Assembly (NCBI RefSeq): GCF_039532215.1
Contig: NZ_BAAARN010000004.1
Coordinates: forward strand, 98,261 to 162,260
Length of the DNA: 64,000 bases
Reading direction: 5' to 3'
Source of the DNA: Pedococcus aerophilus
Lineage (GTDB): Bacteria; Actinomycetota; Actinomycetes; Actinomycetales; Dermatophilaceae
In this document: piece after piece, positions 45,643 through 54,803 of the stretch
Numbering within the stretch: position 1 is the stretch's first letter
Layout: each line of letters opens with the position of its first letter
Translations under genes and position numbers: made by a program
Notes under the pieces: model-generated
The model's input: only the letters and a program-made list of their open reading frames with translations
The model's database searches: none
What the model was told of the DNA's origin: nothing

Positions 45643-48600
45643 GTGCCACCACGTCGTCGCCGCGCCGCCCGCGCCGGGCTCTCGGGCGCGACCCGTGAGA
45701 CCACGGTGGCCCCCAGCTCGCCGACACCTCGCCCCGTCGGGGTGACCCGCCTCTCCCACCGCAAGATCGCCCTGATCGCCGGCCTGGCCTACTACGTCGG
45801 GGCGCTGGTGGTCTTCAGGGACGTCCTCACGGCCATCCCCTCCGTCCTGCGGGGGGACGCGGTCATCGCGGGCGACGAGCTCGTCCCGTTCTTCAACTGG
45901 CACAGCCAGCTCCTCGACCAGGCCGCGGGGCAGTTCAACGAGCTGGTGCACGGCTACGAGTTCCGGGTGCGGTACGCCTTCCTGACCACTTGGCTGCGGT
46001 ACTACCCGGTGCTGCCCTTCGCGATCCTGGTCGTGATCCCCAGCCTGTTCTGGATCGCCTACCTCACCGTCGCCCGGTTCATGGACAAGGTGTTCACCTC
46101 GCTGTCGACCGAGGCGATCTACCTCGCCACCTTCTTCCCTGTCGGACTGATCTACCTGGTGATGGTCTACTCGAAGATCACCCACTTCTACACGCTCGTG
46201 CTCGGTCTGGTGCTGATGATGATCTCGGCGCTGTGGATGCTCTACGCCCTGCTCTTCGCCGGCCGCACGTGGAAGCGCTACGCCGTGATCGCCTGCGTCG
46301 CCACCCTGTTCAACCCGGCGATCCACTACCTCATCCTCTTCAGCCTGTTCCACGCGCTGACCGTCGTCACCCTGCTGCTGGGAGAGGTGGGGCACTGGCT
46401 GCGGCGCGGCGGTCCCCTGCGCCTGCGGAGGCTGCCCGGTCGCGTGCGTCGTCTGGTGACCCACCGCGGGAGGGTGCGCCGACTGCGTGCGTGGTGGGGG
46501 CGGTGGACGGTGACGACGACGGGGAGGGTGGTCCTCGCCTCGGTGCTGTACGCCTGCGTGACGCTGGTGCCCTACGCCCTGTTCGTGAAGTTCGTCGCGC
46601 TCGCCGGGGTCACAAACCTCAGCGACACCGTGCCCGGTGACTTCTACTTCATCCAGGACGCCTCCGTCTCGTGGCTCCACGAGCTGTCCTGGGACCTGGC
46701 CGGCATCACCGACAAGATCCTCTTCGGCGACTACCTGGCCAAGGTGCCCCGCTACCCGAACGCCCTGTACACGGTGCTGCTCTTCGTCCCCCTCGCGGTA
46801 CCACCGGTCCGCCGCCGCCTCTTCAGCACGCGCGCGCACCGCCAGCTCTTGGGAGTGCTGTACGTGGCGATCGGCTTCGCGATGTGGGCGACCATCGGGT
46901 ACGGCGAGCCGCTGTGGTTCCCGACGTTCCACCGCACCCTGGCCGGGGTCGCGATCGCGGCGAACAGCAGCCACTCGCCCTTCGGTGACCTGCTCGTCAC
47001 GGCAGCCGGCACCGTCGTGCAGATCCTGCGGTTCCCGCACCGCTTCCAGCTCATCCTGTTCATGCTCGCACCGCTCGTCATGTCCCTGACCGTCGCCTAC
47101 CTGATCGACACGGTGAGCGGGCGCTGGTTGCACGTGGCTGCCCCGCGCAAGCGGCGCCCCGCAGGTCCCCGACGACAGACGGCCGTGCGGCCGAGCGGGA
47201 CGGGTCGGCTGGCCGCTCGACGGAGGCGGCCGGCAGCGAGCGCTGCGACCGTGATGGCCCGCAGCGAGCTGCTCGTCAAGCTCCTGGCGACGGTCTGCGT
47301 GGGCTCGGTGTTCTTCACCCCCTTCTGGTCCAACGCGCCATACCGCTCCGTCTTCGCCTCGGGGAACATGGCCGGTTTCCTCGCGCCCTTCCCCCTGGAC
47401 GACCTGCGCGACCTCAAGCACACCCTGAACGGCCTGCCGCAGGGCAAGACCGTGGTGCTCCCGCCGACGGAGACGGCCAAGCTCGTCGCCGACAGCAACG
47501 GCGTCGACCACAAGTTCATCGACAAGTTCTTCATCTACTACCTCGACAAGCCGAGCTACTACTACGGGCTGACCGGGGACGTGAAGAACAAGTTCGACTT
47601 CTTCCTGATCCTGAGGGGCCTCTACTACAAGCAGGACTGGTGGATCAACGTCGCTCGCGACATCAACGTCAGGTACATCGTCGTCAACCGCCGGATCCAC
47701 TCCAACGGTGGCATCGGGGCGGAGTACCTCCCCGACGTCGAGAGCTTCGTCGAGCCCGGCCTGGCCAGGCTCAAGGACGACGTCGCGCTGCGCTTCCAGA
47801 ACTCCAGCTACGCGCTGTACGAGATCACCGACCAGCCGAAGGCGGACCGTCCGACGCTCCTGGTGGACTCGAGCTGGCAGTCCTACCTCGACCTGGTCTT
47901 CAGCCGGCGCAACCTCAGCCGGTGCTACACCTTCGCCTTCACCCCCTACTTCGACCCGGCGGACCTCCCCGACGGTGCTCCCATCGAGCTGCTCACCGAC
48001 GACGTCCCGACCTCCGCGCTGGACCTGTACCTGCTGCGGCACCCGGAGGCGATCTCGGGTCCCGACACGCGGATGTTCGCGTTCAACCCTGACGTCGTCG
48101 CCTCCAACTACTACCTGTCACCGATGTTCCGGTCCTTCCTGCTGTTCTCCAACACCAAGTGGAACCGGACCGGGATGATCACACCGGGGGTCTTCGGGAC
48201 CCTGCGCGGCTCGTTCATCGGCCTGCCACGCGCCACCAGCATCAGCGTCCCCGTCACCATCCCCGCCGCCGGTCGGTACCGCGTCCTGATGCGGACGGCG
48301 AACACGGCCAACACCCTGCACGTCACCTCACCGTCCCTGTCCTACGACCGGCGGCTCGAGCTGCGTTCCCCCGCAGACAACGTCAAGCTCTTTCCCGCCG
48401 CGTCGGTCTACGACGCCGACCGCACCGCCGCGGACACGACACGCATGTCGGTCGCGGAGCTGGAGCGCGCCATCCCCGACGAGCTCGTGCCGGTCAACTC
48501 CGGGTACAGCTTCCAGGACCTCGGGGTCGTCGACGCGACGGCCGGCACCCACACCTTCGCCATCGACAAGACCGACACCAATCCCATGCTCTTCGAGGGG

Positions 48601-49032
48601 ATGATGGTGGTGCCCGAGGACGTCTACAGCGGCCTCGCCCTCCCGGAGGGCGTCACCGCGATCACGGACCCGAACACGCTGGAGTGCGCGGAGCGGACCA
48701 TGGGTGGCGGCGTGGACGGAGGGTACGTCGACCCGGCCGCCAACCCCGAGCACGCGAACCTCACCCAGGACGAGCTGCTCAACCTGGCCGCGGCCGACGT
48801 CAACGACCTCGAACCACCCAAGGGTGGCGCCGTCGGGTCCAGCCTGGTGGGGGTCGGACTCACCTTCCTGCTGCTGCTGGCGAGTGGCCTGGTCGTGCGC
48901 TGGAGGGCGCGGCTGCTGCCCGACGGCCCCGATCCCGACACCGAACCCGACCCGGATGCCGAACCTGACCCGGACGCCGAACCCGACACCCCGCCCGATC
49001 CCACGGGACCGAACAAGGAGCACGACGCATGA
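45643..49032 (+). CDS. Very large polytopic membrane protein, GT-C/YfhO-like layout, 1129 aa
   Basis: A cytoplasmic Arg-rich N-terminus (~45 residues) is followed by about 11-12 membrane helices to residue ~560, with an acidic first outside loop (GDELVPFFNWHSQLLDQ) as in GT-C glycosyltransferases. A long outside region (~560-1070) contains Tyr-rich and beta-rich segments, then a final helix (SLVGVGLTFLLLLASGLVVR) and an acidic Asp/Pro repeat tail (DPDAEPDPDAEPD). Probably transfers sugars from polyprenyl-phosphate donors outside the cell. GTG 45643 has AGGGGAGG upstream; GTG 45610 would be an alternative. The downstream pyruvyltransferase start overlaps by four bases. Confidence 0.78.
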   Translation: MPPRRRRAARAGLSGATRETTVAPSSPTPRPVGVTRLSHRKIALIAGLAYYVGALVVFRDVLTAIPSVLRGDAVIAGDELVPFFNWHSQLLDQAAGQFNELVHGYEFRVRYAFLTTWLRYYPVLPFAILVVIPSLFWIAYLTVARFMDKVFTSLSTEAIYLATFFPVGLIYLVMVYSKITHFYTLVLGLVLMMISALWMLYALLFAGRTWKRYAVIACVATLFNPAIHYLILFSLFHALTVVTLLLGEVGHWLRRGGPLRLRRLPGRVRRLVTHRGRVRRLRAWWGRWTVTTTGRVVLASVLYACVTLVPYALFVKFVALAGVTNLSDTVPGDFYFIQDASVSWLHELSWDLAGITDKILFGDYLAKVPRYPNALYTVLLFVPLAVPPVRRRLFSTRAHRQLLGVLYVAIGFAMWATIGYGEPLWFPTFHRTLAGVAIAANSSHSPFGDLLVTAAGTVVQILRFPHRFQLILFMLAPLVMSLTVAYLIDTVSGRWLHVAAPRKRRPAGPRRQTAVRPSGTGRLAARRRRPAASAATVMARSELLVKLLATVCVGSVFFTPFWSNAPYRSVFASGNMAGFLAPFPLDDLRDLKHTLNGLPQGKTVVLPPTETAKLVADSNGVDHKFIDKFFIYYLDKPSYYYGLTGDVKNKFDFFLILRGLYYKQDWWINVARDINVRYIVVNRRIHSNGGIGAEYLPDVESFVEPGLARLKDDVALRFQNSSYALYEITDQPKADRPTLLVDSSWQSYLDLVFSRRNLSRCYTFAFTPYFDPADLPDGAPIELLTDDVPTSALDLYLLRHPEAISGPDTRMFAFNPDVVASNYYLSPMFRSFLLFSNTKWNRTGMITPGVFGTLRGSFIGLPRATSISVPVTIPAAGRYRVLMRTANTANTLHVTSPSLSYDRRLELRSPADNVKLFPAASVYDADRTAADTTRMSVAELERAIPDELVPVNSGYSFQDLGVVDATAGTHTFAIDKTDTNPMLFEGMMVVPEDVYSGLALPEGVTAITDPNTLECAERTMGGGVDGGYVDPAANPEHANLTQDELLNLAAADVNDLEPPKGGAVGSSLVGVGLTFLLLLASGLVVRWRARLLPDGPDPDTEPDPDAEPDPDAEPDTPPDPTGPNKEHDA

Positions 49033-50201
49033 GCACGCAAGGACGAGACATCGTGTTCCTCGGAACACATGGGCAGTACAACATCGGGGACGAGCTGCTG
49101 CTCGACACCTTCCTCACCCAGCTGGGACCGCAGCACCGGTACGTCGTGAACAGCTACGACCCGCAGTTCACGCGGGAGCAGCTGGCAGGACGCTTCGAGG
49201 TCGAGGTGATCGACACGGCCAAGGACCGCCGTGCCCTGCTGGGAGCGCTGCGCCGCTGCGACCTGCTGGTCTTCGGGGGCGGCTCGATCATCAAGGAGCT
49301 GTATGCGTCGACGGGCCGCAACCGGTACGCGACGCTGCTGATGATCCTGGCGATCGTGACCTTCACCCGCCGCGTCGTGCGCAAGCCGATCGCGATGCTC
49401 AACGTGGGCGTCGGGCCGCTACGCAGTCCTCGCGGCCTCCGGCTCGCTAAGCTGATCCTGTCCCAGGTCGACCTGCTCACCGTCCGCGACGAGCGGTCGG
49501 TGGCCACGTGCCGGTCGATCGGGGTGCCGGCCGTGGCCGCGACGGACGCGGTGTTCTCGGTCGATCGAGAGTTCCTGCTCGGAGCCGGCCAACCGCCGAC
49601 GGAGCAACTGACGCCGGACGACGAGACAGGTGAGGACCCGCGTAGGGTGCGGGTGGCGCTCAACCTGAACTACGACATCGAGAACCCGGACAGCTGGGAG
49701 CAGTTCCAGGCGCGGCTGGCCACCTGCTTGGAGCAGCTCGACGGGCAGTGCCCCATCGAGGTCCACGCCCTGCCCATGCAGGCGGGCTTCAAGGAGAACG
49801 ACGACGTCAAGGTCATCGATGCGTTCATGGCACGCCTGCCCTCGGTGCCGTTCGTGCGCCACGACCTGACGTCGCACCGGGACGCGGCTCGACTGCTCGC
49901 GAGCTGCGACATCGTGGTCAGCGAACGCCTGCACGCCATCGTCATGGCTGCCATCCTCGGTGTTCCGTCACTCGTGCTCGCCTACGACGTCAAGGTCCGC
50001 GAGCTCGCGAAGATGCTGGGGGTGGAGCCGTGGTGCGTCGACATCAACCAGTCCATCGACGTCGATGACGTCCGTGAGCGGCTGGTCCGCCTGATCGCCC
50101 AACGGACAGCGGTGGGCGGGCAGGTCGAGAGCCGCAGCGCCGAGCTGCGCGAGCAGGCGCGCGCCAACTTCGACGACGCCCGCCGGTGGGCGTCGCGCTG
50201 A
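49029..50201 (+). CDS. Polysaccharide pyruvyl transferase family protein (CsaB-like)
   Basis: 390 residues. The family pattern is clear: GTHGQYNIGDELLLDTFL at the start, CDLLVFGGGSIIKELY, RDERSVATCRSIGVP, and the C-terminal ASCDIVVSERLHAIVMAAIL. It transfers pyruvate from phosphoenolpyruvate to a sugar in a surface glycan, forming ketals that can bind SLH-type domains. ATG 49029 overlaps the upstream gene by four bases, indicating work on the same polymer. It ends nine bases before the convergent Hpt gene. Confidence 0.9.
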   Translation: MSTQGRDIVFLGTHGQYNIGDELLLDTFLTQLGPQHRYVVNSYDPQFTREQLAGRFEVEVIDTAKDRRALLGALRRCDLLVFGGGSIIKELYASTGRNRYATLLMILAIVTFTRRVVRKPIAMLNVGVGPLRSPRGLRLAKLILSQVDLLTVRDERSVATCRSIGVPAVAATDAVFSVDREFLLGAGQPPTEQLTPDDETGEDPRRVRVALNLNYDIENPDSWEQFQARLATCLEQLDGQCPIEVHALPMQAGFKENDDVKVIDAFMARLPSVPFVRHDLTSHRDAARLLASCDIVVSERLHAIVMAAILGVPSLVLAYDVKVRELAKMLGVEPWCVDINQSIDVDDVRERLVRLIAQRTAVGGQVESRSAELREQARANFDDARRWASR

Positions 50202-50210
50202 CCGACGCCC

Positions 50211-50570
50211 TCACGTCCGACCGGCGCTCCACCGGGTGAGGGCTTCCTGAGCCACCTGCGCCCGCAGGGTGACGTCGTCGGCAGCGGCGCGCACGTCTGC
50301 GCCCCCGTCGTCGCGCGCCAGCTGCTCCAGACGGGCGCAGCTCTGCGACAGGTCGTGGAGCCCGAGCTGGGCGCTGGCCGACTTCAGGCTGTGCGCCGCG
50401 CGACCCATCTCCTCGCGGGAGTGCAGGGCGTCGGCCGACATGGCGGCGAGCCGTTCCGGCAGGCACTCGAGGTACACCGCGACCACCTCGAGGACGATGT
50501 CCTCCCCACCGAGCTGGTCGGCCATGGCCGCCAGGGCGGCGTCCGGCCACTGAGGGTCGTCCTCGTCCAT
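50211..50570 (-). CDS. Stand-alone histidine phosphotransfer (Hpt) protein
   Basis: 119 residues. The Hpt helical bundle carries the phosphorylatable His60 in GRAAHSLKSASAQLGLHDLS. ATG 50570 is chosen because GAGG precedes it by six bases; the longer reading from ATG 50651 lacks a ribosome site. Hybrid kinases need an Hpt to pass phosphate on; the hybrid kinase at 51830 has none fused, so this is its probable partner. Target receivers could be the lone receiver at 39061 or the OmpR-type regulator at 37303. Confidence 0.9.
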   Translation of the reverse strand: MDEDDPQWPDAALAAMADQLGGEDIVLEVVAVYLECLPERLAAMSADALHSREEMGRAAHSLKSASAQLGLHDLSQSCARLEQLARDDGGADVRAAADDVTLRAQVAQEALTRWSAGRT

Positions 50571-50656
50571 CGCCCACCTCGTCGTCGCGTGAAGAGTCGC
50601 ACGCATCCTACGGTCGGCGACCACCGTCCACGCCGTGTCGCCGACCATCACGGTGA

Positions 50657-51040
50657 TCAGGCTCGGCCGTAGGCGTCGTCGAGACGCTCGATGTCGTCCT
50701 CGTCGAAGCGGTCGAGGACCACCTCCAGGACCCTGACCTCACCGTGGCTCGACGACATCCGGTGCACCTCGCCCAGCGGCACATGCACGACCTCGCCCAC
50801 CTGAGCCACCCAGGACCGGTCACCGACGAGGACCTCGAGGCCCGGGTCCAGGACCAGCCACGTCTCGGCGCGGTGCTCGTGGCGCTGCAGGCTCAGCCGA
50901 CCTCCGGGGGCGACCGTGATGAGCTTGACGCTGGCCGGCTCGTTGAGGGCCAGGATGGTGAACGATCCCCACGGCCTGGGCTCGGTGACGGGGACCGCGA
51001 GCCGGCTGCGAGAGGGGGATTCGGTGGCGAAGGTGGTCAT
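50657..51040 (-). CDS. Cupin-domain protein, mannose-6-phosphate isomerase type II-like
   Basis: 127 residues. Single cupin: EPRPWGSFTIL, then LSLQRHEHRAETWLVL (motif 1 with His-x-His and Glu) and VHVPLGEVHRM (motif 2). This resembles the isolated C-terminal cupin of mannose-1-phosphate guanylyltransferase/mannose-6-phosphate isomerase proteins, so a link to sugar-nucleotide supply for the adjacent glycan genes is plausible. AGAGGAAAG precedes ATG 51040. It lies 86 bp downstream of, hence after, the divergent region with the lipoprotein gene. Confidence 0.87.
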   Translation of the reverse strand: MTTFATESPSRSRLAVPVTEPRPWGSFTILALNEPASVKLITVAPGGRLSLQRHEHRAETWLVLDPGLEVLVGDRSWVAQVGEVVHVPLGEVHRMSSSHGEVRVLEVVLDRFDEDDIERLDDAYGRA

Positions 51041-51203
51041 GGCGCTTTCCTCTGGTCGGTGGAACGGAACAGGTCCCACCGTGACCTGCCTCGTTCTCGA
51101 CCAGTTCCGGCCCACATCAAGGTTGGCGCAAGATCCGATCGCCTTGAGCCGGTCTTGAGGTGGCGCTGACGTGGGGCAGACCTGGCTCCGCCACAGTGCT
51201 GGC

Positions 51204-51827
51204 ATGACCACTTCTCCTGTGCGCCGTCGCGTGGCGGGCGCCCTCATGACCTGCGGTGTCCTCACCCTCGCGCTGGGGGGCTGCACCTCGGAAGCGCCGA
51301 CGGCCGGGCCGGCGACAACGGCACGGTCGACCGGTGCGCAGGTCGGCAATGCTTCATACACCGTCGTCTCCCAACCCACCCTGAAGCCCGGCGACCCTGC
51401 CCCTGCCCCCACGGGCAAGGTCGTGCTCACCCTCACCGGCGACTTCGCGCAGGGGCCGGAGGTCGAGCTGGACCTCGCGGGTCTGGAACGGCTGGGGACG
51501 GTCGAGTACTCGGTCCTCGACAAGCAGGCGGAGGGGCGCAGGGCCACCTTCCGCGGTGTCCTGGTCAGCACCCTGCTGCAGTGGTTGGGGGCCGAGGACG
51601 CGACCACCATGCATGCCGTCGCGCTCAACGACTACGCGGTGGACATCCCGGTGTCCGACACCGCCAAGTTCCCCGTGCTCCTCGCCACCTCCGTCGACGG
51701 TGAGCGGATGTCGGTGGAGCGGTACGGCCCCACCCGCTTCGTCTACCCCACCGACGGGGTCGGCCTGGACCCGACGGTCTACGACCCCCGCTGGATCTGG
51801 CAGCTGAAGTCCATCGAGGTCGAGTAG
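51204..51827 (+). CDS. Lipoprotein with sulfite-oxidase-like molybdopterin-binding fold
   Basis: 207 residues. Signal peptide with lipobox (TLALGGCTS), so it is an outer-leaflet lipoprotein. The remaining domain resembles the oxidoreductase molybdopterin-binding fold: VVLTLTGDFAQGPEVELDLA, RRATFRGVLVSTLLQWLGAE, AVALNDYAVDIPVSD and the end ldptvYDPRWIWQLKSIE. The cofactor Cys typical of sulfite oxidase is not seen, so it may be a sensor or binding protein. ATG 51204 begins the signal peptide. It is two bases upstream of the hybrid kinase, suggesting it feeds the sensor. Confidence 0.82.
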   Translation: MTTSPVRRRVAGALMTCGVLTLALGGCTSEAPTAGPATTARSTGAQVGNASYTVVSQPTLKPGDPAPAPTGKVVLTLTGDFAQGPEVELDLAGLERLGTVEYSVLDKQAEGRRATFRGVLVSTLLQWLGAEDATTMHAVALNDYAVDIPVSDTAKFPVLLATSVDGERMSVERYGPTRFVYPTDGVGLDPTVYDPRWIWQLKSIEVE

Positions 51828-51829
51828 CC

Positions 51830-54088
51830 ATGGGGTCCTGGTGGCGGGTCGCGGCGGGGCGGCGGCGGGTGTTCTTCGCCCTGGTCGTCCCCGCCGTGCT
51901 GGCCGTGGTCGCGACGGTCGTGCTGGGTGCCCTGACGGCCAGCTCGGCCCGCGCCCTGAGTGACAACGTCAAGGTGACCCAGGACCTCGTCGACGGCAAC
52001 GTCCGCACCCTGAGCCAGGTCCAGCGTGAGCTCCTGCGCCTGCAGGCGTCGCTCGATCCGACCGCCACCGATGCCGATCGCATCGAGCTCTCCCGCGCCC
52101 TTGCGACACAACGGATCCAGGAAGGGACGCTGGACTACCAGGGCCGGACCCTCGGTGACTCCGACCTCCTGGCGCGCTCGCGCGGGCTCGCTGCCGTGTG
52201 GAGCAGGGAGTTGGACCCGCAGGTCCGCGCCATCGTGGCCGATCCCGGCACCTTGACGCCGCAGAGCGCCTCCACCCTGCGAGCCGAGGTCATGGCCCTC
52301 GAGCTTCGCTACAACCAGCTGGTCTCCGACGCCGAGATCCTGCGCAAGCGGGACGCGGCTGCCGCCAACGCCGCCACGCGTGACCTGGTCCGGGACACGC
52401 GCCTGCTGCTCGGCGGGCTCGGGTTCACCCTCGTCGCGCTGGTCGTGCTGGTTGCCGGCATGATCTGGTTCCTCAACAGCGCACGCAGCGCGCAGCTCGC
52501 GCAGACGGCACGCCTGCACGACGCCCGGGCGCTGCTCCAGCGCCACTCGGTCGCGGTCCAGACGACCGACAACCTCGTCGTCATCACCGACGAGCTGGGC
52601 CGGATCGAGTGGGTGAACGACGCCTTCACGCGCCGCACCGGGTACGACCTCGCCGACGTGGTGGGCTCGGCACCAGGCAGCCTGCTCCAGGGGCCCGACA
52701 CCGACCCCGCCACGGTGGCCTTCATGCGCGATCGGCTCGCCGCGCTCCACCCCTTCACGTGCGAGGTCCTCAACTACTCGCGGACGGGAGAGCCCTACTG
52801 GGTGGCGCTCGAGGTCCGCCCCATCCTCGAGGAGACGGGACACGTGACCGGTTTCGTGGCCGTCCAGTCCGACGTCACCAAGCGCCGACTCACCGAGGAC
52901 GCCCTGCGCGCGGCCAAGGAGACGGCGGAGGAGACCGCCCGCGCCAAGGAGCAGTTCCTCGCGAACATGAGCCACGAGATCCGCACGCCCCTCAACGCCG
53001 TGCTGGGTCTCACCGAGCTCCTGCTCGACACCGACATGGGTGAGGAGCAGCGGCTCTACGTCACCACGGCGTACCAGAGCGGTGTCCACCTGCTGGCGCT
53101 GGTCAACGACATCCTGGACTTCAGCGCCCTCGAGAGCGGCCGGCTCGAGCTCGAGTCGACCGCGGCCGACGTCCGCGCGGTCATCGCCCAGGTGTTCGCC
53201 ATGCTCACCCCCATCGCCGACCGGGCGGGCCTCGCCCTGACCTGGGAAGCGGACGGTGTGCCCAGCTCGGTCCTCACCGACGTGGTGCGGTTGCGGCAGC
53301 TGCTCATCAACCTCGTCGGGAACGGGCTCAAGTTCACCCCGCACGGGTCTGTCTCGGTCCGCGCGAGCTTCCGTCCCGACCCCTCACGCCTGGCGATAGG
53401 GGACCAGAGGGCGGGGGACCTCGTCCTGGAGGTGGCCGACACCGGTGTGGGCATCCCCGCCGACCGCCTGGACCGGATCTTCGGGGCCTTCACCCAGGGC
53501 GATGCCTCCACCACCCGTACGCACGGAGGGACCGGGCTGGGGCTGGCGATCTGTCGACGGATCGCCCAGCGGCTCGGTGGTGACATCGCTGTGGTGTCCA
53601 CGCCCGGTACCGGTTCCACCTTCACGGTCACCGTGCCGGTGACCGCCTCGGACGCCGTGGCCGGCACCGAGGTCGAGACCCGTGACGGGACGGCGGCTGA
53701 GGGGGGCGGGCAGCTCGGACTTGCGGTGCTCCTCGCCGAGGACGACCGCGTCAACCAGATGGTGGCCACGAGGATGCTTCGGCGACTGGGGATCGAGGTC
53801 GACGTGGCCGCCGACGGAGTGGAGGCCCTGGAGGCTGCGGCCGCGAAGGACTACGACGTCATCCTCATGGACGTCAACATGCCCAACCTCGACGGGCTCT
53901 CTGCGACGCGTCAGCTGCGTCAACGCACCGGGCACCAGCCGCGGGTTGTCGCACTGACGGCCAACGCTGCCGAGGGCGACCGGGACAAGGTGATGGCAGC
54001 CGGCATGGACGAGTACCTCAGCAAGCCCTACACCCTGCACGACCTGCGGCAGGTGCTCTCGCAGATGCAGGCCTCGCCTGTCGGCTGA
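51830..54088 (+). CDS. Hybrid sensor histidine kinase (PAS-HisKA-HATPase-receiver)
   Basis: 752 residues. Membrane helices at about 15-38 and 195-217 flank an extracytoplasmic helical sensor domain (~155 residues). Then a PAS domain (~245-350), HisKA with His382 (NMSHEIRTPLNAVLGL), HATPase_c (NLVGNGLKF, ADTGVGIP, HGGTGLGLAIC) and a C-terminal receiver with Asp681 (VILMDVNMPNLDG) and Lys in YLSKPY. No Hpt is fused. It begins two bases after the lipoprotein stop, so the lipoprotein probably modulates the outside sensor domain. Confidence 0.94.
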   Translation: MGSWWRVAAGRRRVFFALVVPAVLAVVATVVLGALTASSARALSDNVKVTQDLVDGNVRTLSQVQRELLRLQASLDPTATDADRIELSRALATQRIQEGTLDYQGRTLGDSDLLARSRGLAAVWSRELDPQVRAIVADPGTLTPQSASTLRAEVMALELRYNQLVSDAEILRKRDAAAANAATRDLVRDTRLLLGGLGFTLVALVVLVAGMIWFLNSARSAQLAQTARLHDARALLQRHSVAVQTTDNLVVITDELGRIEWVNDAFTRRTGYDLADVVGSAPGSLLQGPDTDPATVAFMRDRLAALHPFTCEVLNYSRTGEPYWVALEVRPILEETGHVTGFVAVQSDVTKRRLTEDALRAAKETAEETARAKEQFLANMSHEIRTPLNAVLGLTELLLDTDMGEEQRLYVTTAYQSGVHLLALVNDILDFSALESGRLELESTAADVRAVIAQVFAMLTPIADRAGLALTWEADGVPSSVLTDVVRLRQLLINLVGNGLKFTPHGSVSVRASFRPDPSRLAIGDQRAGDLVLEVADTGVGIPADRLDRIFGAFTQGDASTTRTHGGTGLGLAICRRIAQRLGGDIAVVSTPGTGSTFTVTVPVTASDAVAGTEVETRDGTAAEGGGQLGLAVLLAEDDRVNQMVATRMLRRLGIEVDVAADGVEALEAAAAKDYDVILMDVNMPNLDGLSATRQLRQRTGHQPRVVALTANAAEGDRDKVMAAGMDEYLSKPYTLHDLRQVLSQMQASPVG

Positions 54089-54096
54089 CCTAGGGT

Positions 54097-54117
54097 CGGA
54101 CCGGGTTGGCCGGTCTG
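54097..54117. terminator. Hairpin between convergent kinase and NUDIX genes
   Basis: CGGACCGG (54097-54104) pairs with CCGGTCTG (54110-54117), one G-T pair, loop GTTGG. Its position between two converging genes fits a bidirectional terminator. Confidence 0.6.
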
Positions 54118-54126
54118 CGAGGTCGG

Positions 54127-54663
54127 TCAGACGGCGTGGCCGAGGTGGCCCATCGCCTGGCGCAGCAGCACCCCGTGGCCGTTGTCCATGTCGGCGAGCA
54201 GGCCGGGATCCATGGCCTCCTGCGGAGTGAGCCAGGCCAGGTCGAGCGCGTCCTGCTGGGGCTGGCAGTCACCCGCCACCGGCACGACGAACGCCAGCGA
54301 CACCGCGTGCTGGCGGGGGTCGTGGAACGGCGTGACGCCCGGGGTGGGGAAGTACTCCGCGACGGTGAACGGCTGCGGGCTCGCCGGGATCTGCGGCAGC
54401 GCCATCGGGCCGAGGTCCTTCTCGAGGTGCCGGACGAGGGCGTCGCGGACCCGCTCGTGGTAGAGCACCCGGCCCGACACGAGCTCGCGGTTGATCTCGC
54501 CGTCGGAGGCGCGCAGCAGCAGGCCGACCGCCGTGAGGACACCGCGGTCGTCGACCCGGACCGGGACGGCGTCGACGTAGAGGATCGGCAGCCGCCCACG
54601 GGCGGCATCGAGCTCCTCGCGGGACAGCCAGGACTCATTGCGGTCGAGTTCGAGGGGGCTCAT
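54127..54663 (-). CDS. NUDIX-fold protein, DUF4916 type
   Basis: 178 residues. It has the features I associate with the actinobacterial DUF4916 NUDIX-like family: ILYVDAVPVRVDDRG, SGRVLYHERVRDALVRHLEK, PFTVAEYFPTPGVTPFHDPR and QDALDLAWLTPQEA. The canonical Nudix box GX5EX7REUXEEXGU is not evident, so hydrolase activity is uncertain. Start ATG 54663. It is the next gene after the FAD oxidase in the same direction, separated by 140 bp of short repeats. Confidence 0.8.
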   Translation of the reverse strand: MSPLELDRNESWLSREELDAARGRLPILYVDAVPVRVDDRGVLTAVGLLLRASDGEINRELVSGRVLYHERVRDALVRHLEKDLGPMALPQIPASPQPFTVAEYFPTPGVTPFHDPRQHAVSLAFVVPVAGDCQPQQDALDLAWLTPQEAMDPGLLADMDNGHGVLLRQAMGHLGHAV

Positions 54664-54707
54664 GCCTCGTTTCTACCAGCCGGGTCCGGGCGCCGCCGGG
54701 ACAGCCC

Positions 54708-54798
54708 CGGCCGTGGACCGGCCGTGGACCGGCCGGGCCCCGTGCCGAGCGGGTCGGCCGTGGCAGAGCCGGGGCCAGGAGCCGGGGCCAGGAGCCGG
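54708..54798. repeat. Two short GC-rich tandem repeats
   Basis: CGGCCGTGGAC is repeated in tandem near 54708-54729, and GAGCCGGGGCCAG twice with a partial third copy at 54766-54798. The 140-bp gap between the NUDIX and oxidase genes consists largely of these. Confidence 0.65.
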
Positions 54799-54803
54799 CC
54801 GCG

